Part shown: positions 13,001 to 28,000 of the stretch, one piece after another
How positions within the stretch are numbered: the stretch's first letter is position 1
Layout of the letters: every line of letters begins with the position of its first letter
From: Lycorma delicatula
Taxonomy: Eukaryota > Arthropoda > Insecta > Hemiptera > Fulgoridae
DNA length: 64,000 nt
Assembly: GCF_047948215.1 (NCBI RefSeq)
Contig: NC_134455.1
Location: 344,930,997-344,994,996 of the forward strand
Direction: 5' to 3'
The notes under the pieces: model-generated
What the model saw: only the letters and a program-made list of their open reading frames with translations
Databases searched by the model: none
Told to the model about the DNA's origin: nothing
Position numbers and translations under genes: made by a program

Positions 13001-16000
13001 GAAACAGCAACAATATAAATCTCATAAATTCTTTAATGTAAGTAAACAAATAAATCTTTATTTTGATCAAAATATAAAATTACATTATTTAGATCATGTC
13101 AAAATAAGGGAAATTATAAACAGAAAAACAAATTATAAAATAAAAAGCAGGTTTGTTTAAATTCCATATTAATTATTTAATATGAATTAAATAATGAATC
13201 CTCCTCTATGAATCATGAGACCTTGCCGTTGGTAAGGGGGCTTGAGTGCTCAGGGATACAGAGTAGCTGGACCGAAGGTGCAACCATATCGGAGAGGTAT
13301 CTGTTGAGAGCCAGACTAAGGAATGATTCCTGAAAGAGGGCAGCAGCTCTTTCAGCAGTTGTTAGGGGCGTGAGTCAGGACGACTTAAACGGCCGTATCA
13401 ACATCACTCAGTCCTCTGAGTACTGCGCAGCTGAAAGCAATGGAAAACTACAGCTGCTTTTTTTCCAAGAAAATGTGGCTCTCTGCATTTTCACATAGCA
13501 ATAATGGAGGCGCCTTCCTTGGTAAAATATTCCGGAGGTAAAATAGTCCCCCGTTTGGATCTCCGGGTGGGGACTACTAAGGAAGGGGTCACCAGAAAAT
13601 TAAAAAATAACATTCTACGAGTCGGAGCGTGGAATGTTAGAAGCTTAAAAAAGGTTGGTAGGCTAGAAAATTTAAAAAAGTAAATGGGTAGGACAAATGT
13701 GGATATAGTAGGAACTAGTGAGGTTCGGTGGGAAGAGGAAGGCGACTTTTGGTCAGGTGATTTTAGAGTAATTAACTCAGCGTCAAATAATGGGCAGGCA
13801 GGAGTAGGTTTCGTGATGAACAAGAAGATAGGGAGGAGAGTGGAGTATTTCAAAACGCATAGTGATAGAATCATTGTAATAAGGATAAAATCAAAACCTA
13901 AACCGACAACAATTGTTAACGTCTATATGCCTACAAGCGCCCATGATGATGATGAGGTAGAGTGTGTATACGAAGAGATTGATGAAGCAATTAAACACGT
14001 AAAAGGAGATGAAAATTTAATAATAGTTGGAGATTGGAATGCAAGCATTGGAGAAGGCAAGGAAGGAAATATAGTGGGTGAATACGGGCTGGGCAAAAGG
14101 AATGAAAGAGGGGACCGACTTATAGAGTTTTGCACGAAGTATAATTTAGTAATTGCCAACACCCAATTTAAAAATCATAATAGAAGAATATACACTTGGA
14201 AAAAGCCAGGCGATACTGCAAGGTATCAGATAGATTATATCATGGTTAAGCAAAGATTTAGAAATCAACTCGTTGACTGCAAAACTTACCCTGGAGCAGA
14301 CATTGATAGCGACCATAATTTGGTGATAATGAAATGTAGATTGGGGTTTAAAAACCTGAAGAAAAGGTGTCAGATGAATCGGTGGAATTTAGAGAAGCTT
14401 GAGGAAGAGGAGGAAAAGAAGATTTTTGAGGAGGACATCGCAAGAGGTCTGAGTAAAAAAGATAAGGTAGAAAATGTAGAAGAAGAATGGGAGAATGTTA
14501 AAAAGGAAATTCTTAAATCAGCAGAAGCAAACTTAGGCGGAATAAAGAGAACTGGTAGAAAACCTTGGGTTTCAGACGATATATTGCAGCTGATGGATGA
14601 ACGTAGAAAATATAAGAATGCTAGTGATGAAGAAAGTAAAAGGAACTATCGGCAATTAAGAAATGCTATAAACAGGAAGTGTAAACTGGCGAAAGAAGAG
14701 TGGATTAAAGAAAAGTGTTCAGAAGTGGAAAGAGAAATGAACATTGGTAAAATAGACGGAGCATACAGGAAAGTTAAGGAAAATTTTGGGGTACATAAAT
14801 TAAAATCTAATAATGTGTTAAACAAAGATGGTACACCAATATATAATACGAAAGGTAAAGTCGATAGATGGGTGGAATATATTGAAGAGTTATACGGAGG
14901 AAATGAATTAGAAAATGGTGTTATAGAGGAAGAAGAGGAAGTTGAGGAGGATGAAATGGGAGAAACAATACTGAGATCTGAATTTAAGAGAGCATTAAAA
15001 GATTTAAATGGCAGAAAGGCTCCTGGAATAGACGGAATACCTGTAGAATTACTGCGCAGTGCAGGTGAGGAAGCGATTGATAGATTATACAAACTGGTGT
15101 GTAATATTTATGAAAATGGGGAATTTCCATCAGACTTCAAAAAAAGTGTTATAGTTATGATACTAAAGAAAGCAGGGGCAGATAAATGTGAAGAATACAG
15201 AACAATTAGTTTAACTAGTCATGCATCAAAAATCTTAACTAGAATTTTATCCAGAAGAATTGAGAGGAGAGTGGAAGAAGTGTTAGGAGAAGACCAATTT
15301 GGTTTCAGGAAAAGTATAGGGACAAGGGAAGCAATTTTAGGCCTCAGATTAATAGTAGAAGGAAGATTAAAGAAAAACAAACCAACATACTTGGCGTTTA
15401 TAGACCTAGAAAAGGCTTTCGATAACGTAGACTGGAATAAAATGTTCAGCATTTAAAAAAAATTAGGGTTCAAATACAGAGATAGAAGAACAATTGCTAA
15501 CATGTAGAGGAACCAAACAGCAACAATAACAATTGAAGAACATAAGAAAGAAGCCCTAATAAGAAAGGGAGTCCGACAAGGATGTTCCCTATCGCCGTTA
15601 CTTTTTAATCTTTACATGGAACTAGCAGTTAATGATGTTAAAGAACAATTTAGATTCGGAGTAACAGTACAAGGTGAAAAGATAAAGATGCTACGATTTG
15701 CTGATGATATAGTGATTCTAGCCGAGAGTAAAAAGGATTTAGAAGAAACAATAAACGGCATAGATGAAGTCCTATGCAAAAACTATCGCATGAAAATAAA
15801 CAAGAACAAAACAAAAGTAATGAAATGTAGTAGAAATAACAAAGATGGACCACTGAATGTGAAAATAGGAGGAGAAAAGATTATGGAGGTAGAAGGATTT
15901 TGTTATTTGGGAAGTAAAATTACTAAAGATGGACGAAGCAGGAGCGATATAAAATGCCGAATAGCACAAGCTAAACGAGCCTTCAGTAAGAAATATAATT

Positions 16001-19000
16001 TGTTTACATCAAAAATGAATTTAAATGTCAGGAAAAGATTTTTGAAAGTGTATGTTTGGAGTGTTGCTTTATTTGGAAGTGAAACTTGGACAATCGGAGT
16101 ATCTGAGAAGAAAAGATTAGAAGCTTTTGAAATGTGGTGCTATAGGAGAATGTTAAAAATCAGATGGGTGGATAAAGTGACAAATGAAGAGGTATTGCGG
16201 CAAATAGATGAAGAAAGTAGCATTTGGAAAAATATAGTTAAAAGAAGAGACAGACTTATAGGCCACATACTAAGGCATCCTGGAATAGTCGCTTTAATAT
16301 TGGAAGGACAGGTAGAAGGGAAAAATTGTGTAGGCAGGCCACGTTTGGAGTATGTAAAACAAATTGTTGGGGATGTAGGATGTAGAGGGTATACTGAAAT
16401 GAAACGACTAGCACTAGATAGGGAATCTTGGAGAGCTGCATCAAACCAGTCAAATGACTGAAGACAAAAAAAAAAAAAAAAAAAAATTAATTATTTAAAA
16501 TCAAAACACATTAAATAATGTTAAGGTAAATTACACATAAAAATTACTGCAAAATAATTCACAAAAATCAGAAACCACTATTGGAAATTATTTTTGGTAC
16601 ACGTTGAGTGGGATGCATTCTTTTTTATTTATTTCATTCATTAGCATTTTTTAAACGTTCATCAATGAAGTGATATTTTTTTCCGTAAAAGAAGATTTTT
16701 TTATTTTTTTATTATCTTTTTACAAAATTGATCAAAAGAGGAGGAATGATTCTTCATTATGTTTCCAATGTCATTTTTAATAAATTGCTGAACCTTTTAA
16801 AAAATCTTCCACCAATTTATTTAAGTACAATTAAATGATAATCTTTTAAACCAAACATAACAATATTACTCAACATATATATATTAATCAAGGTACAAAT
16901 ATTATATATACATATATATATATTAATTTTTTAAACATGTCCTGTGTGTTGAATTATAATAAGTATTTATAAACCAACACATACCCACATATAAAGCAAG
17001 ATTCATGTTACCTTCAATCTAATAAGTCCTTTTCAAATCCTTTAGATTCATCAACAGTTATTAAAAATATTACAATTAACATTAGCATTGAGATACTTTG
17101 TACATACATTAGACCAGAAATTTGCCAGACACCGGTCAGTTTTAACAATGCAGGTCTCACAAAACATTAAAATGGCAGTAACAAGATCTCCTCACAGACC
17201 GGGAAAAGAACATTTCACTACATTCACCCCAAACTGCAGTGAGGAAAATGCTGAAATGTTATCCATATCAAATGCAGGTTTTTCACGAGCTAAGACAAGA
17301 TACAGCTAACAAGGGTAGCCAAGAACACGGCCAAAATGTGTTGACAGACTTAGATGGATATCATTTTCAACACCTTCTGTACATTATTTATTATGTCAAA
17401 CTATTATTTATAGACTAAATTCTGGGGCAGTTCCTTATTTTATGCATGGCATTGCATATCTACCCATTCCTGAAGCAATCTATGTAATGTATCATTCTGT
17501 GTCCAATTATTACAGGATAAATATAACTTACCAAAAGCCTCCGAGATTTTCTTGTAGAACAAACAGGTGGAGGTTCAGGAGGACTTTTAATTGTCAAAAT
17601 CAGTCGTGGTCGTCCAGTTTCCTCTTCCGAATCATCTCTAAACTCATATACATCTGCTGATGGAGTACTAATAACAGACCTGTTGTTAAGTCGTGATCTT
17701 CTCGTAACAACACCACCTCCACGGTTACCAGCTCTACGTCGTCTACCACCACGACCACCTCTACCAACATTACTAAGACTTGTGACAAGAGGCTCTTCTT
17801 TTACACCTACAAAAAAAAACTCATTAGAATTACAAATTTGAATCTGATATATGCTAATCAATGAAAATTCTGTTACTTATGAATAACTAAAACATAATAA
17901 ATGCATATAACATACAGGGGACATTCAATAATTAAAAGAAACAAATTGATGTAGAAAAAACTGAGACTTTTACTTCTCAACATAATCCCACCAATATTAA
18001 TACACTTGTCCCAACGATGAACTAGTTTTTTTATACCTGATGCAAAGAAGGCTTGTTGTTTGAGCCACTTTTCCACAAATTCTTTGACCTCCTCGTTGTT
18101 GCTGAATTTTTTTCCACATATGCCTCCTTGGGTGGACCAAACAAATGAAAATTCTGAGGGAGCCAAATCTGGACTGTAGGGAGGATGTGGTTGTATCTCC
18201 CAACCCATTTTTCCAATGGTTTCTTGGGTCAGCTGAACGGTGTGAGGCCAAGTATTGTCGTGTAACAATGTCATGCCTTCTCTTTGAGTTCTGCAATGTT
18301 TTTCTCTCATTGCAGGCTTTACTTTTTTCATCAGCATGTAAGAGTAGTAGACACTATTTATTGTATGCTGATTTTTTCCAAATAATCACAAAAGACAACA
18401 CCTTGGGCATTGCAAAAGACAGTCAACATGACTTTTCCCGCTGATGCTTGCGTTCTGAATTTCTTTCACACAGGTGAACTTGGTGTGCCTCCATTCCATG
18501 CTTTGTTTTTTTGGACTCTAGCTTATAACATTCTTTCAAGTCTGTACACAATTTGAATCTTGTTTCCTTGTGCTGTTGCATTAACTCTTTTGGGACCCAC
18601 CTTGCACTTGTTTTGCTGTACTTAAGCTTATTACTTATAACGTTATGAACTGTGTCAACACTTACTGCAACTGTTTTTGCTATATGTTCAACTGCAATAC
18701 GAATAATGTCATCAATGCAGATTTCAAGCAAAGGAGTTGACACTTCAACTGGCCAGCCAAGACGCTGCTCGTCAGTCACTGAGATTTGACAGTTTTTGAA
18801 CTGTTCTATCCACTTATAAAAATTTCCATGGTTCATACAACTTTCACCATATTGTAAAATCATTCAAGAAAAGATTTTAGTTGGTTTTTCACCTTCAGAA
18901 AGCAACAAATGGATCACCAAACATTGTTCAACTAATGTGGAAACTGCAAGCAGACACGCCATCATTAAATGCAATATTGAGGATATAAACAAAACAATTT

Positions 19001-22000
19001 TTATTCGTTAGCTGTTCTCAGCTCATCCCAGTGATGCCGACCCTAAAGTCATGAAAGTAACAAAACTCCTCCTACAAATTGTTTCATTTCTACATCGATT
19101 TGTCTCTTTAATTATTGAATGTCTCCTGTGTAATCACTACCTATTTGTAATCCATTTAAAACAAATTAATATTTAAGTGAACTTAAAAAAAAAAAAAAAC
19201 AGAATTACTATTTCATCTTTTCTTTATATTGACTTTTGTATTTTTCTTATATTAAATTAAAAAAAACCTATCAGCAGCAGACAATAGAATGGTCATCTAA
19301 AACATAACACAAGTTTTAACTCAAAACTTATCTTTGTATTTGATATTATTATTATATACTGATCTCCACAGTAGAGTGGTTGCGCATCTCAGTTTTATAA
19401 TCTTCTAGGTGAGTCTTAGTCAGGGATGGCATTTTTCAAACGTTACAAAATTCATTATTATCCATCACAGTGATCATAATTCTTACGAATATTATTCTTA
19501 TTTATGAATGAACAATAAATAAATAACAATACTTTTGTCACTAAAAAAGCTTATAATAGATAGGACACAAAAAAAAGTGACTAAAACTTATTTCACTGCA
19601 CAGTTATTTTGCATTTCAAAAATAAATGAAATTTGTTTCAAAGTATATAAATATGGGTGTCAGGTAAGACTATCTTGAGCGACTTTTTTTATTAGATTTA
19701 TACATTGAAGATGCCGACAGGGAATGGAAGGATAGGCTACTAAAATTAGATTTTTACAATAATGTGGAAAGTGATAATATTGTCCTGCAAACCACTGTTT
19801 GCAGACAAAGAAAACATCTTACGTTACGCCAATTTTTAATCACTCAAATTTTATAATTTTGAAATATCATTAAGCAAGACAGTCGGTGGCATTTGCAGTT
19901 TGTTCCTGCTGACATGCAAGTCAGTCTTAAATAATAAATTTGTAAAGCAGGTAGATCACCAATTTAAGCTTTTTTAGAAGTCGCACAATACTTCCCTTTT
20001 GAGGAGCGGATATTAAAATTGCAATTGAAAGATATAAGAGAACAAATGATCATTAGAAGAACTCTGGATAATAAGACAATACGAGACATCTTTAATGAAA
20101 TTCTATAAAACCATAGCAATTTGAATAGGCTTTATGTAAGAGAGAGACAGACAACAGCCTTACACATGAGAACAGATGCAGACTTCAAAGCTGGGACAGA
20201 TGAGATTTTTGCAATCTGTCTTGTAATCAAAGACACTGGATCCAAATGACATTCATCAAACATTAGATATTAATAAATTAAGTGAATGCTTAGATGGTTA
20301 TTGTCTTAAAATTCGAAAAGTCACGTAGAGAGAATGAATGATGTCCGACTACCTAAGATACAACCTACAGAATTTTGTAGTACAGGAAGACTGAAAAAAT
20401 TATGGTTAGACCAAATTGTTTCAATAGTAGTATTACAAAGTGAACTTACATAAAATTCCATTTCAATGGAATAAGTAAAACAAAAAACATGTAATAATAA
20501 ATTACTGTTCAAGTTTGCAACAAGTTGTTAAGTCTTAAGACATGAAGAAGCAGAAATAAATGATAGCAAGAGGGTAATAGAATTGTACACTTACGATTAG
20601 AAACGTAAAATTATACATTGATTACACACAAAGTGTAAAATCAATTTTTTTTTTTCTTACAGAGGTAGTAGTGAGATCTGTTTATAAAGTAGCACTAACA
20701 TTGATTAATTGACAAGCACACTTCTAAAAACTAAAAAGGTCAAAGTATTTCCTATCCATAGATTTCCTAACTAGTCAGATTTGGAGGTAAAATTTTAAGT
20801 TAACTTACCATTAAATTAGTTGTGAATACAACAAAATTGTTATTACCTTTAATTACATCTCGTGCTTCCTCAGGTAAAATATCTTGCTTAACTGTCTGAG
20901 CAGTCTCCAAATCACAAGGCTCATTACTGCTTTCACCCGGATTGACAAAAACTGTACTACCCCTTTCTTCCATCTTTGGTGTTAATGGTGCGACCACTGG
21001 ATCAGGAGGGCTCAACGGTCCTTCAACAAGATCTTCATTTTTTATTCTAACTTTTTCCAATTTTTGTTCATCTGATACTCCCCTTACTTTTATTACCTCT
21101 TTTTTAATTTCTACCTCAGAATCCTTTGATTTTTCATCATCAATAATTACTTTAGTTTCTAGAGGGTTATCAGCTGATATATCATATTTTTCACTATTTT
21201 CAACTTTTACTTCAGTATTATGTTCCTCATAAACATCTTTTGGAAAAAATGGAGTATTTTCTTTTTCACTACTTTCTAATTCACCATCATCAACAGTTTC
21301 ACTTTCTTCTGGCTCAGTCTTGATCTCCTGTTTTATTTCAACAACATCGTCCGGTTTTTCTGGTTTCTTACCAGTTTCAACAGATTCCAATGATGCAGTC
21401 GAAGCTTCTTTTCGACGCTGATGAATTTCTTGCACCACTTGTTCAATAGGTTTCGGTTCAAGTCTAATATCATCCGATGACAATGACTGTTTATTAGCCT
21501 TGGCCGCTTTATAAGTCAGATCTTGAATTACAGCATTCAAAGGCTTGCTTTCACCAAACACCTCTTTAATTTTTGGCTCTGGATGAAGATTCTTATGCAA
21601 ATCAATATGATTTTCAACACAAGGAATCTTTACTTCATTTACTGTAACATTGATATTATCTTTGTTTAACGATTGTAATGAGTTTGTAATCGGGTCGCAC
21701 AGACCAATTTGTTTTAAGGGCTGAGAAATTTGAGCTACAGCTGATTTAGATTGAGTATTATACTGATTTTCTAGGCTACTTGATTTAATGACTGGCAATT
21801 CTTTCAATTTATCAAACGGATCTTGTTTGTCTTTTTCTATATCTCTAAATTGTCTGTGAGAGTTTTGCTGAGAAATTAAATTAACGACAGCATTTTCTTT
21901 TGAGATTGCATGTTTCTGTAGCAAATGCTGTCCTAGCATAAGATTACTGGAAATTGTCGGATCTGAATTTACTAATTGCAATGATGGTGGATTTTTACAA

Positions 22001-25000
22001 AGAGATGATAATAAAGGAGTTGACCGAGAAGTCTGATATGACAGATGTTCATCGCATTTTCGTTCCATAACATGCTCTTCTTTCTCCTTCTCTGGTGATA
22101 TTGATGGACGATGGTGATGATAATGATGCTGTTGTAGAGCAACTGGATGATCTTTACAGTCTTGCTTAAGTTCTAATTGTTGAATTTCTTTTGGTCTTTG
22201 TACTTTATTCTGTTCTTCTTTAATTTCACAAGATTCTTTTATGATTTTATCAATTGGTTGGCTTATTACTTCATGGAGCTTATTTATAATCCTTTGTTGT
22301 TCCTGGATCTGTTCTCCTCCCAACTGATGATTATCTTGTTCCTGCAGAAACAACTGCTTCTTCGGTTTATCTTGGTCATGAAAACGTGTTATTACATGTT
22401 GTTCTTTTGCCTGATTGTTCTGTACATGCACTGGATGATGCTGGTCTTCATCCTGCTGCTGTAATTTTTGTGATGTAATAGGTAGAACAGTAGCAGCAGT
22501 GGTACTAACAGTGGTAGCAATAGCAGCAGTTGTACTGACACTGGTAGCAATAGCAGCAGTTGTACTGACAGTGGTAGCAATAGCAGTAGTTACTGCTGGA
22601 GAGACATCAGTATTAGCAGTGGAAATATTAGTAGAAACTGTAGTTGCAGTAACAGCAGTAGTAATGTCACTGCAATTAGTACTTGTACTCACAGCAGTAA
22701 TGGCAGCAGCAGTAACAGTGCTGCTGGTGGTGGTGGTAGTGGTAGTGATAGTCGTAGCTGTAACAGCAGCAATGTTACTGATAACGGTAGTGCTACTACT
22801 AGAAGCTGTGATAGAACCAGCAACAGAAGTGGAAATAGTGGGGGCAGTAGTAATAGTTGTAGTATTAGTGGAAGTAGTAGTAGCAGTCACAGAAGTAGTA
22901 GTAGTAGTAGTACTAACACTTGGAACAACAACAGCAGCAGCAGCAGCAGAAGTAGTAGTAGTAATAGTAGTAGTAGAAGTAGTAGTTGGAGCAGCAGCAG
23001 GCTTTACATGAGATACCAACACAGAGTGCTCTGGCTTAAACTGATGAACACTAAGATGAGAGGTTGCAGGTGTTGAATTTCCTGATGGTGAAGATGTTGG
23101 AGCAGACTGTATTAATATCCTTTCAGTTGCAACTGGTGAAGAAATTGATGTATTTACTTTTGATTCCATAATTCCAATAGACATAGTATGAGCTTGTACT
23201 TGCTTTGGTTCTTGCTGTTGTTTTTGCTGCTGCTGCTGCAGCTGCAACAGCGGTTGAAATTTTGGCGGCAGCTGTTGCTGTACTGGATGCAGAAGTGGTG
23301 GTGATGGTGGTGGTGTTTGTTGCTGTTGTTGTTGCAGTGGCTGTTGTTTCTGCTGTAGCAGCAACTGCTGCTGTTGCTGCTGTTTCAAGTGGTGATGAAG
23401 TTGTTGCTGCTGTTTTTGTTGGTGTTGGTGAAGGTGGTGGTGCTGTTGTTTCTGTTGTATTTGCTGATCCTGCTGTTGTTTTTGTTGTATTTGTTGCTCC
23501 TGGTGCTGTTTTTGTTGCATTTTTTGCTCCTGGTGTTGCTTTTGTTGCTCCTGCTGCTGTTTTTGTTGTTCCTGCTGTTGTTTTTGCTGGATTTGCTGCT
23601 GTGGTGATGACTGCTGTTCTGGAGATTGTGACGAACAGTTTACTTGTGGTACCGATACAGCAGAAGCCACTGATGTTACTGATTTCAGTTGAAGTTTCTG
23701 ACTTTGAACATTTGACTGCTGAAAATGCTGGGTGTGCATAAAAGATTTCTGAGGATGCACAGGTGGACAAGCAAGGTGTCTCTTCTCAGTTATCAAATCC
23801 TCCGCTTTCATAGGTTTAATAACAACTTGCTGAAGTGTAGGAAGATGAGCAGTTATAGCTTTTGAAGGTAAACTGGTAAAATGAGACTTGACTGTATTCT
23901 CTGACAAACTTAAAGGTCGTGAAAGATTTTGTAATGACTTTATTTGTTGACTTGGTTGTACTGTAAGTTTAACAGAGTGTACCATGTCCACTTGCTTTAC
24001 TATGGCCGGTAACTCATGACGTTTTACAATATCTGTAATTTGTGATTTAGGTACATCATGATTGACAGAAGGTGGAATAGTAGCTTTCGTATGCTCTACA
24101 TCTGGTGATTGCACTTTTGGAGCTGTTTTTGGTTCAGATATCTCTAGTTTGGATAATTCTTCCTTTCTTTCTATGATCTTTTTATCAACATCTGGAGCAG
24201 ATGGTTCAATATTCTTTTGCTCTCGTTGAGAAGCACTGTCAGGACAAGCCATTGCTAAAATTCTTTCTTCTAGCCCTTCTCTAGTATCTCTATGAAAATA
24301 TGATGCAGGCAAATCAGGAGTTCTAGGAGGTCGAGAAAAGTCTACTTGATCAAATGTATCTTCTGTATCTGTATCGATCTGCAAGTCTGGCTCAGAAACA
24401 GGTGTATCAGGTTTTGGAGTCTCTTCTGATGGATAACTTTCAAAACCACCACCAAAATCTTCTTCCATCAAAAGAGCTGCAACAGCATCTTCAGTCTCTT
24501 CTTGAGATATTACAGGTGTTGGTTTCTCTTCTGCATTTGGTGGTGGTTGAGGTTCTTCTGGTTTAGCAGGTTCTTCAACTGGCTTTGTGGTCGATTCTGA
24601 AATACTTTTTACAGCAGTTTCATGAATATTTTCATCAACTTGTGATCCAAAACCTGGGATATCTGGTTTTTTGTTGTGCGAAGATAGATGCGGAGGACTA
24701 TCTATCAAACATGGTAAAGAAGGTGGTAAAACAACAGATTTTGCAGGCTCAACTCTACATGGAAGTTCTTCTTCCTCTGCATCCATATCTAGATCACCTT
24801 CAGGTTCTCGCTTAGGTTCAGGTTCTTGTTCAGGTTCAGGTTCTGGTTCAGGCTCAGTTTCTGTTTCTAACTGATGATTCTGATCAAGTTCAGAAATCCT
24901 TGATAAACTAGGAGGTTCTTCTTCTAGCCTATGGTGATGTTTAGCTTTTTCTTCTCTTGACTTTTTGCGTTTTTTCTTTTTTGATTTAGTAGGTTCCTCA

Positions 25001-28000
25001 TTTACAATATAACTGTCTGTATCATCTAAAAGTTTTGCTTCTAGCACTCTTCCTGCTTCATCAAGCTCTCTAGCCTTTCTTTCTCTTCGTTTTTTCTCTC
25101 TTTTTCTAGAAACTTCTCTTTCAGATTCAGAATCTGAACCATAAACCTGAGAAACTTGCCACTTACCCAAAACCTTATCTGAATCATCTGATAATGGTCC
25201 AAAAATATCCTCCATCTTATCCTCTCTTTTAATATTATTTTCTCTGTCACTCTTCTTCTTTCTAATTTTGTTTTGCAATTTTAATTCTTCTTCACCATCA
25301 CGACTGTGCACAGATTTTCTACGGTCTTTTTTCGATGAATGACGTTTATTTGTTAAAACTCCATCATCATTATAATCACAGTTCTTTTGACGTTTCTGTT
25401 TCTTTTTATGAGACTTCTTCCTAGGAATTTCATTAATACTAGGATTACTATCAACAGAATTTCTACGAAATGAATTGGAAGAAGGAGGTCGTGTATCGTT
25501 TTCTATTTCATTTTCACCAAAATGATCATGATCTTCAGATATATTTGAAAATAAATCTGAACCATCAATTAGTCTTTTTCCTACATGTTCATCATCAGTC
25601 TTATTGTTTTCTCCAAATCCTATTTCTGTCTCACTTTCATCCGAATTGATCCTAGTAATTTTAGATTTTGTAGAATTATGCCTTAAAGAATCATCTTCAC
25701 TAGTATCTGAAGTTATCTTTCGGCTTTTAACATCATTTTCAAAGCAATGAATTCTTGACTTAACTCTTAATATGCTCAATCGCAAGGTATCATCTTCAGA
25801 AGTATCTGACATTATTTTCCTAGTTTTTGATTCCACTTCTTCTGAACGTATTCTGTTAGGCTTACTTAACCTATGAGTATTATGTTTGTGACCACCATCA
25901 TCCTCTGAAGTATCGGACATAATTTTCCGACTTTTCAATCTTATGTCTCCTTCTGAACCTCCATCTTCTTCTGAACTTGTTATCAGCAATTTGTTTGACC
26001 TTCTTCCTCCTCTTTCAGAGTCTGAATCTTCATCATATGATGTTGAACGTTTCTTTTCCTCTCTTTTTGCTCGGCACTGTTTCAACTGATTAAATTTTTC
26101 TTTAAGCCGTTCTTGCCTCTTTTCTTCTTCCAATTTTTGCATATTTTTTGTAGACCTTGCTTTAACTTTATCATACATTGAGATATAAGCAGGCTCATCA
26201 TCAACTATATCAAATATTGAATGTTTTTTAGCAGATTTTATTTCCTCATCACAACTACCAATATCACTTTCACTACCAGTGTCTCTTCGAGATTTACTTT
26301 TTCTATCTTCTTTTTTCTTATCACCACTGTTCCTCTTCTCTTTTCTACTTCCAGGTTTCTGCAACTTATCTTCGACTACTTCTTCATCCTTTTTCTTTTT
26401 ATGGCTTTCTTTTTCTTTATCTTCTTTTATTTTCTCTTCTAATAATTTAGTAAAACTTTTATTATGCTTTTCACTACTGCTTTTTTTACTACTACTACTT
26501 GAACTACGACCAGAATCTTTTGAATCACGTCGCTCAGGTTTACTCCTTTTTACATCTTCCATAGAACTATCTAAACTGTCCTGAGAACTTAACCGCCGTT
26601 TGCATCCAATAGCAGCTGGCCATGAACTGCTACTTATCCTATCCTTGCGTTTTTCCTTTTTAATGCTTTCACTTTTTCTTTCAGATTCATCCATAAGAGG
26701 AGATTTTCGTTTTTCTTGGATTTCATTTTGCCTTTTCTCCATTTCATTATCTTTTTGTTTGTCTATGAAATCAAACACAGATTCCTTCTGTCTTTCATGA
26801 TTTTCAGAATCTTTATTTCTTTTACTTTTATCTGATTTTTCCCTTTCTCCATCCTTTCTTTTATCATCATTACAATCTTTTAATTTTAAACCATCTATTA
26901 AACCTTCCATAGAATCTTTTTCTTTACGTTTCTCCTCTCGTCTCCTTTCAGAATCTTTATGTTTATACACTTCAACTGGATCACTTTCTTTTTTTCTGTC
27001 ACAATAATCCTTATACTTAGAATTCTCAGTTTCAGAATCTTTCTTTCTTTCTGTCTCTTTCCGTTTAGAACTTTCAACAGACTCTGACAACCTTCTTTCA
27101 ACATCTTTATGCTTACTTTCAAATATATCTGTTCGCTTATAATCAGAGTCTTTATGACGTAAATTTTCAAATTGTTGTTCACTATCCCTCCTATGTTCTG
27201 GATCTCTACTCTTCACATTATCTAATTCATGATCTCTCTTTGAATCACAGTCTTTATGCTTAAAGTTGTCATCAGTGTCTTTCTTTAATTCTGAATGTTT
27301 ATGTCTCACATAATCAACAATATTTATTTCTTTCTTCCTATCATGTTCTTTACTTTTTACTAAATCAAAATTATCTATTTCCTTTCTTCTTTCTGTTTCT
27401 CGATGTCTTATACTATCTGATTCTTTATGTTTTGCTGATTCTGTATCATTTTCTTTTGTTTTATCTCCTTCTCTACGTTTTAAGAAGTCTACCTGTTCAC
27501 TGTCCTTCCTTCTGTCAGAATCTTTAGTCTTATCAAAATTTTTATCATGTTCTTTATGCTTGGATGTGTCTTGAGAGTCAGAATCCCGTCTCTTTTCATA
27601 ATCTTTGGATTTACTTTCTAAACAGTCATCTTTTTTACTTTCTATAGATCTGTGCCTTAAATTTTCAATATTTACATTATCTCGTTTCTTTTCACTGTCT
27701 TTATGCCTGCTATTATCTTGAATATCATATTCCTTGCGTTTTTCACTATCTTTATGTTGCATATTAGGTCCACCATCCGATTCTTTATTGCGATACTCTT
27801 TGTGGTGACGATTTTCCACGTAATCGCTTTCTTTCTTCTGGTGATTTTTTGAAGTGTTAAAAAAGTCTAACATATCCTTTCGTTTTTCATGTTCTCTATG
27901 TCTTACACTTGAGTGCGATTCATCCTTCTTCCCATCAGATATTTTAAGAGAAGAATCTTCCGAGTAGTCTGTTTCATTTCTATTACAGTCTTTATTTTTT

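Noticed and set aside
22499..23011. 170-residue plus-strand open frame rich in Val and Ala
   Set aside because: It is the antisense shadow of the Thr/Ala/Ser-rich tract of the spen giant exon; repeated codons keep the reverse frame open.
23205..23741. 178-residue plus-strand open frame opposite the Gln-rich tract
   Set aside because: Shadow of CAG/CAA repeats on the minus strand, with pure low complexity and no independent gene signals.
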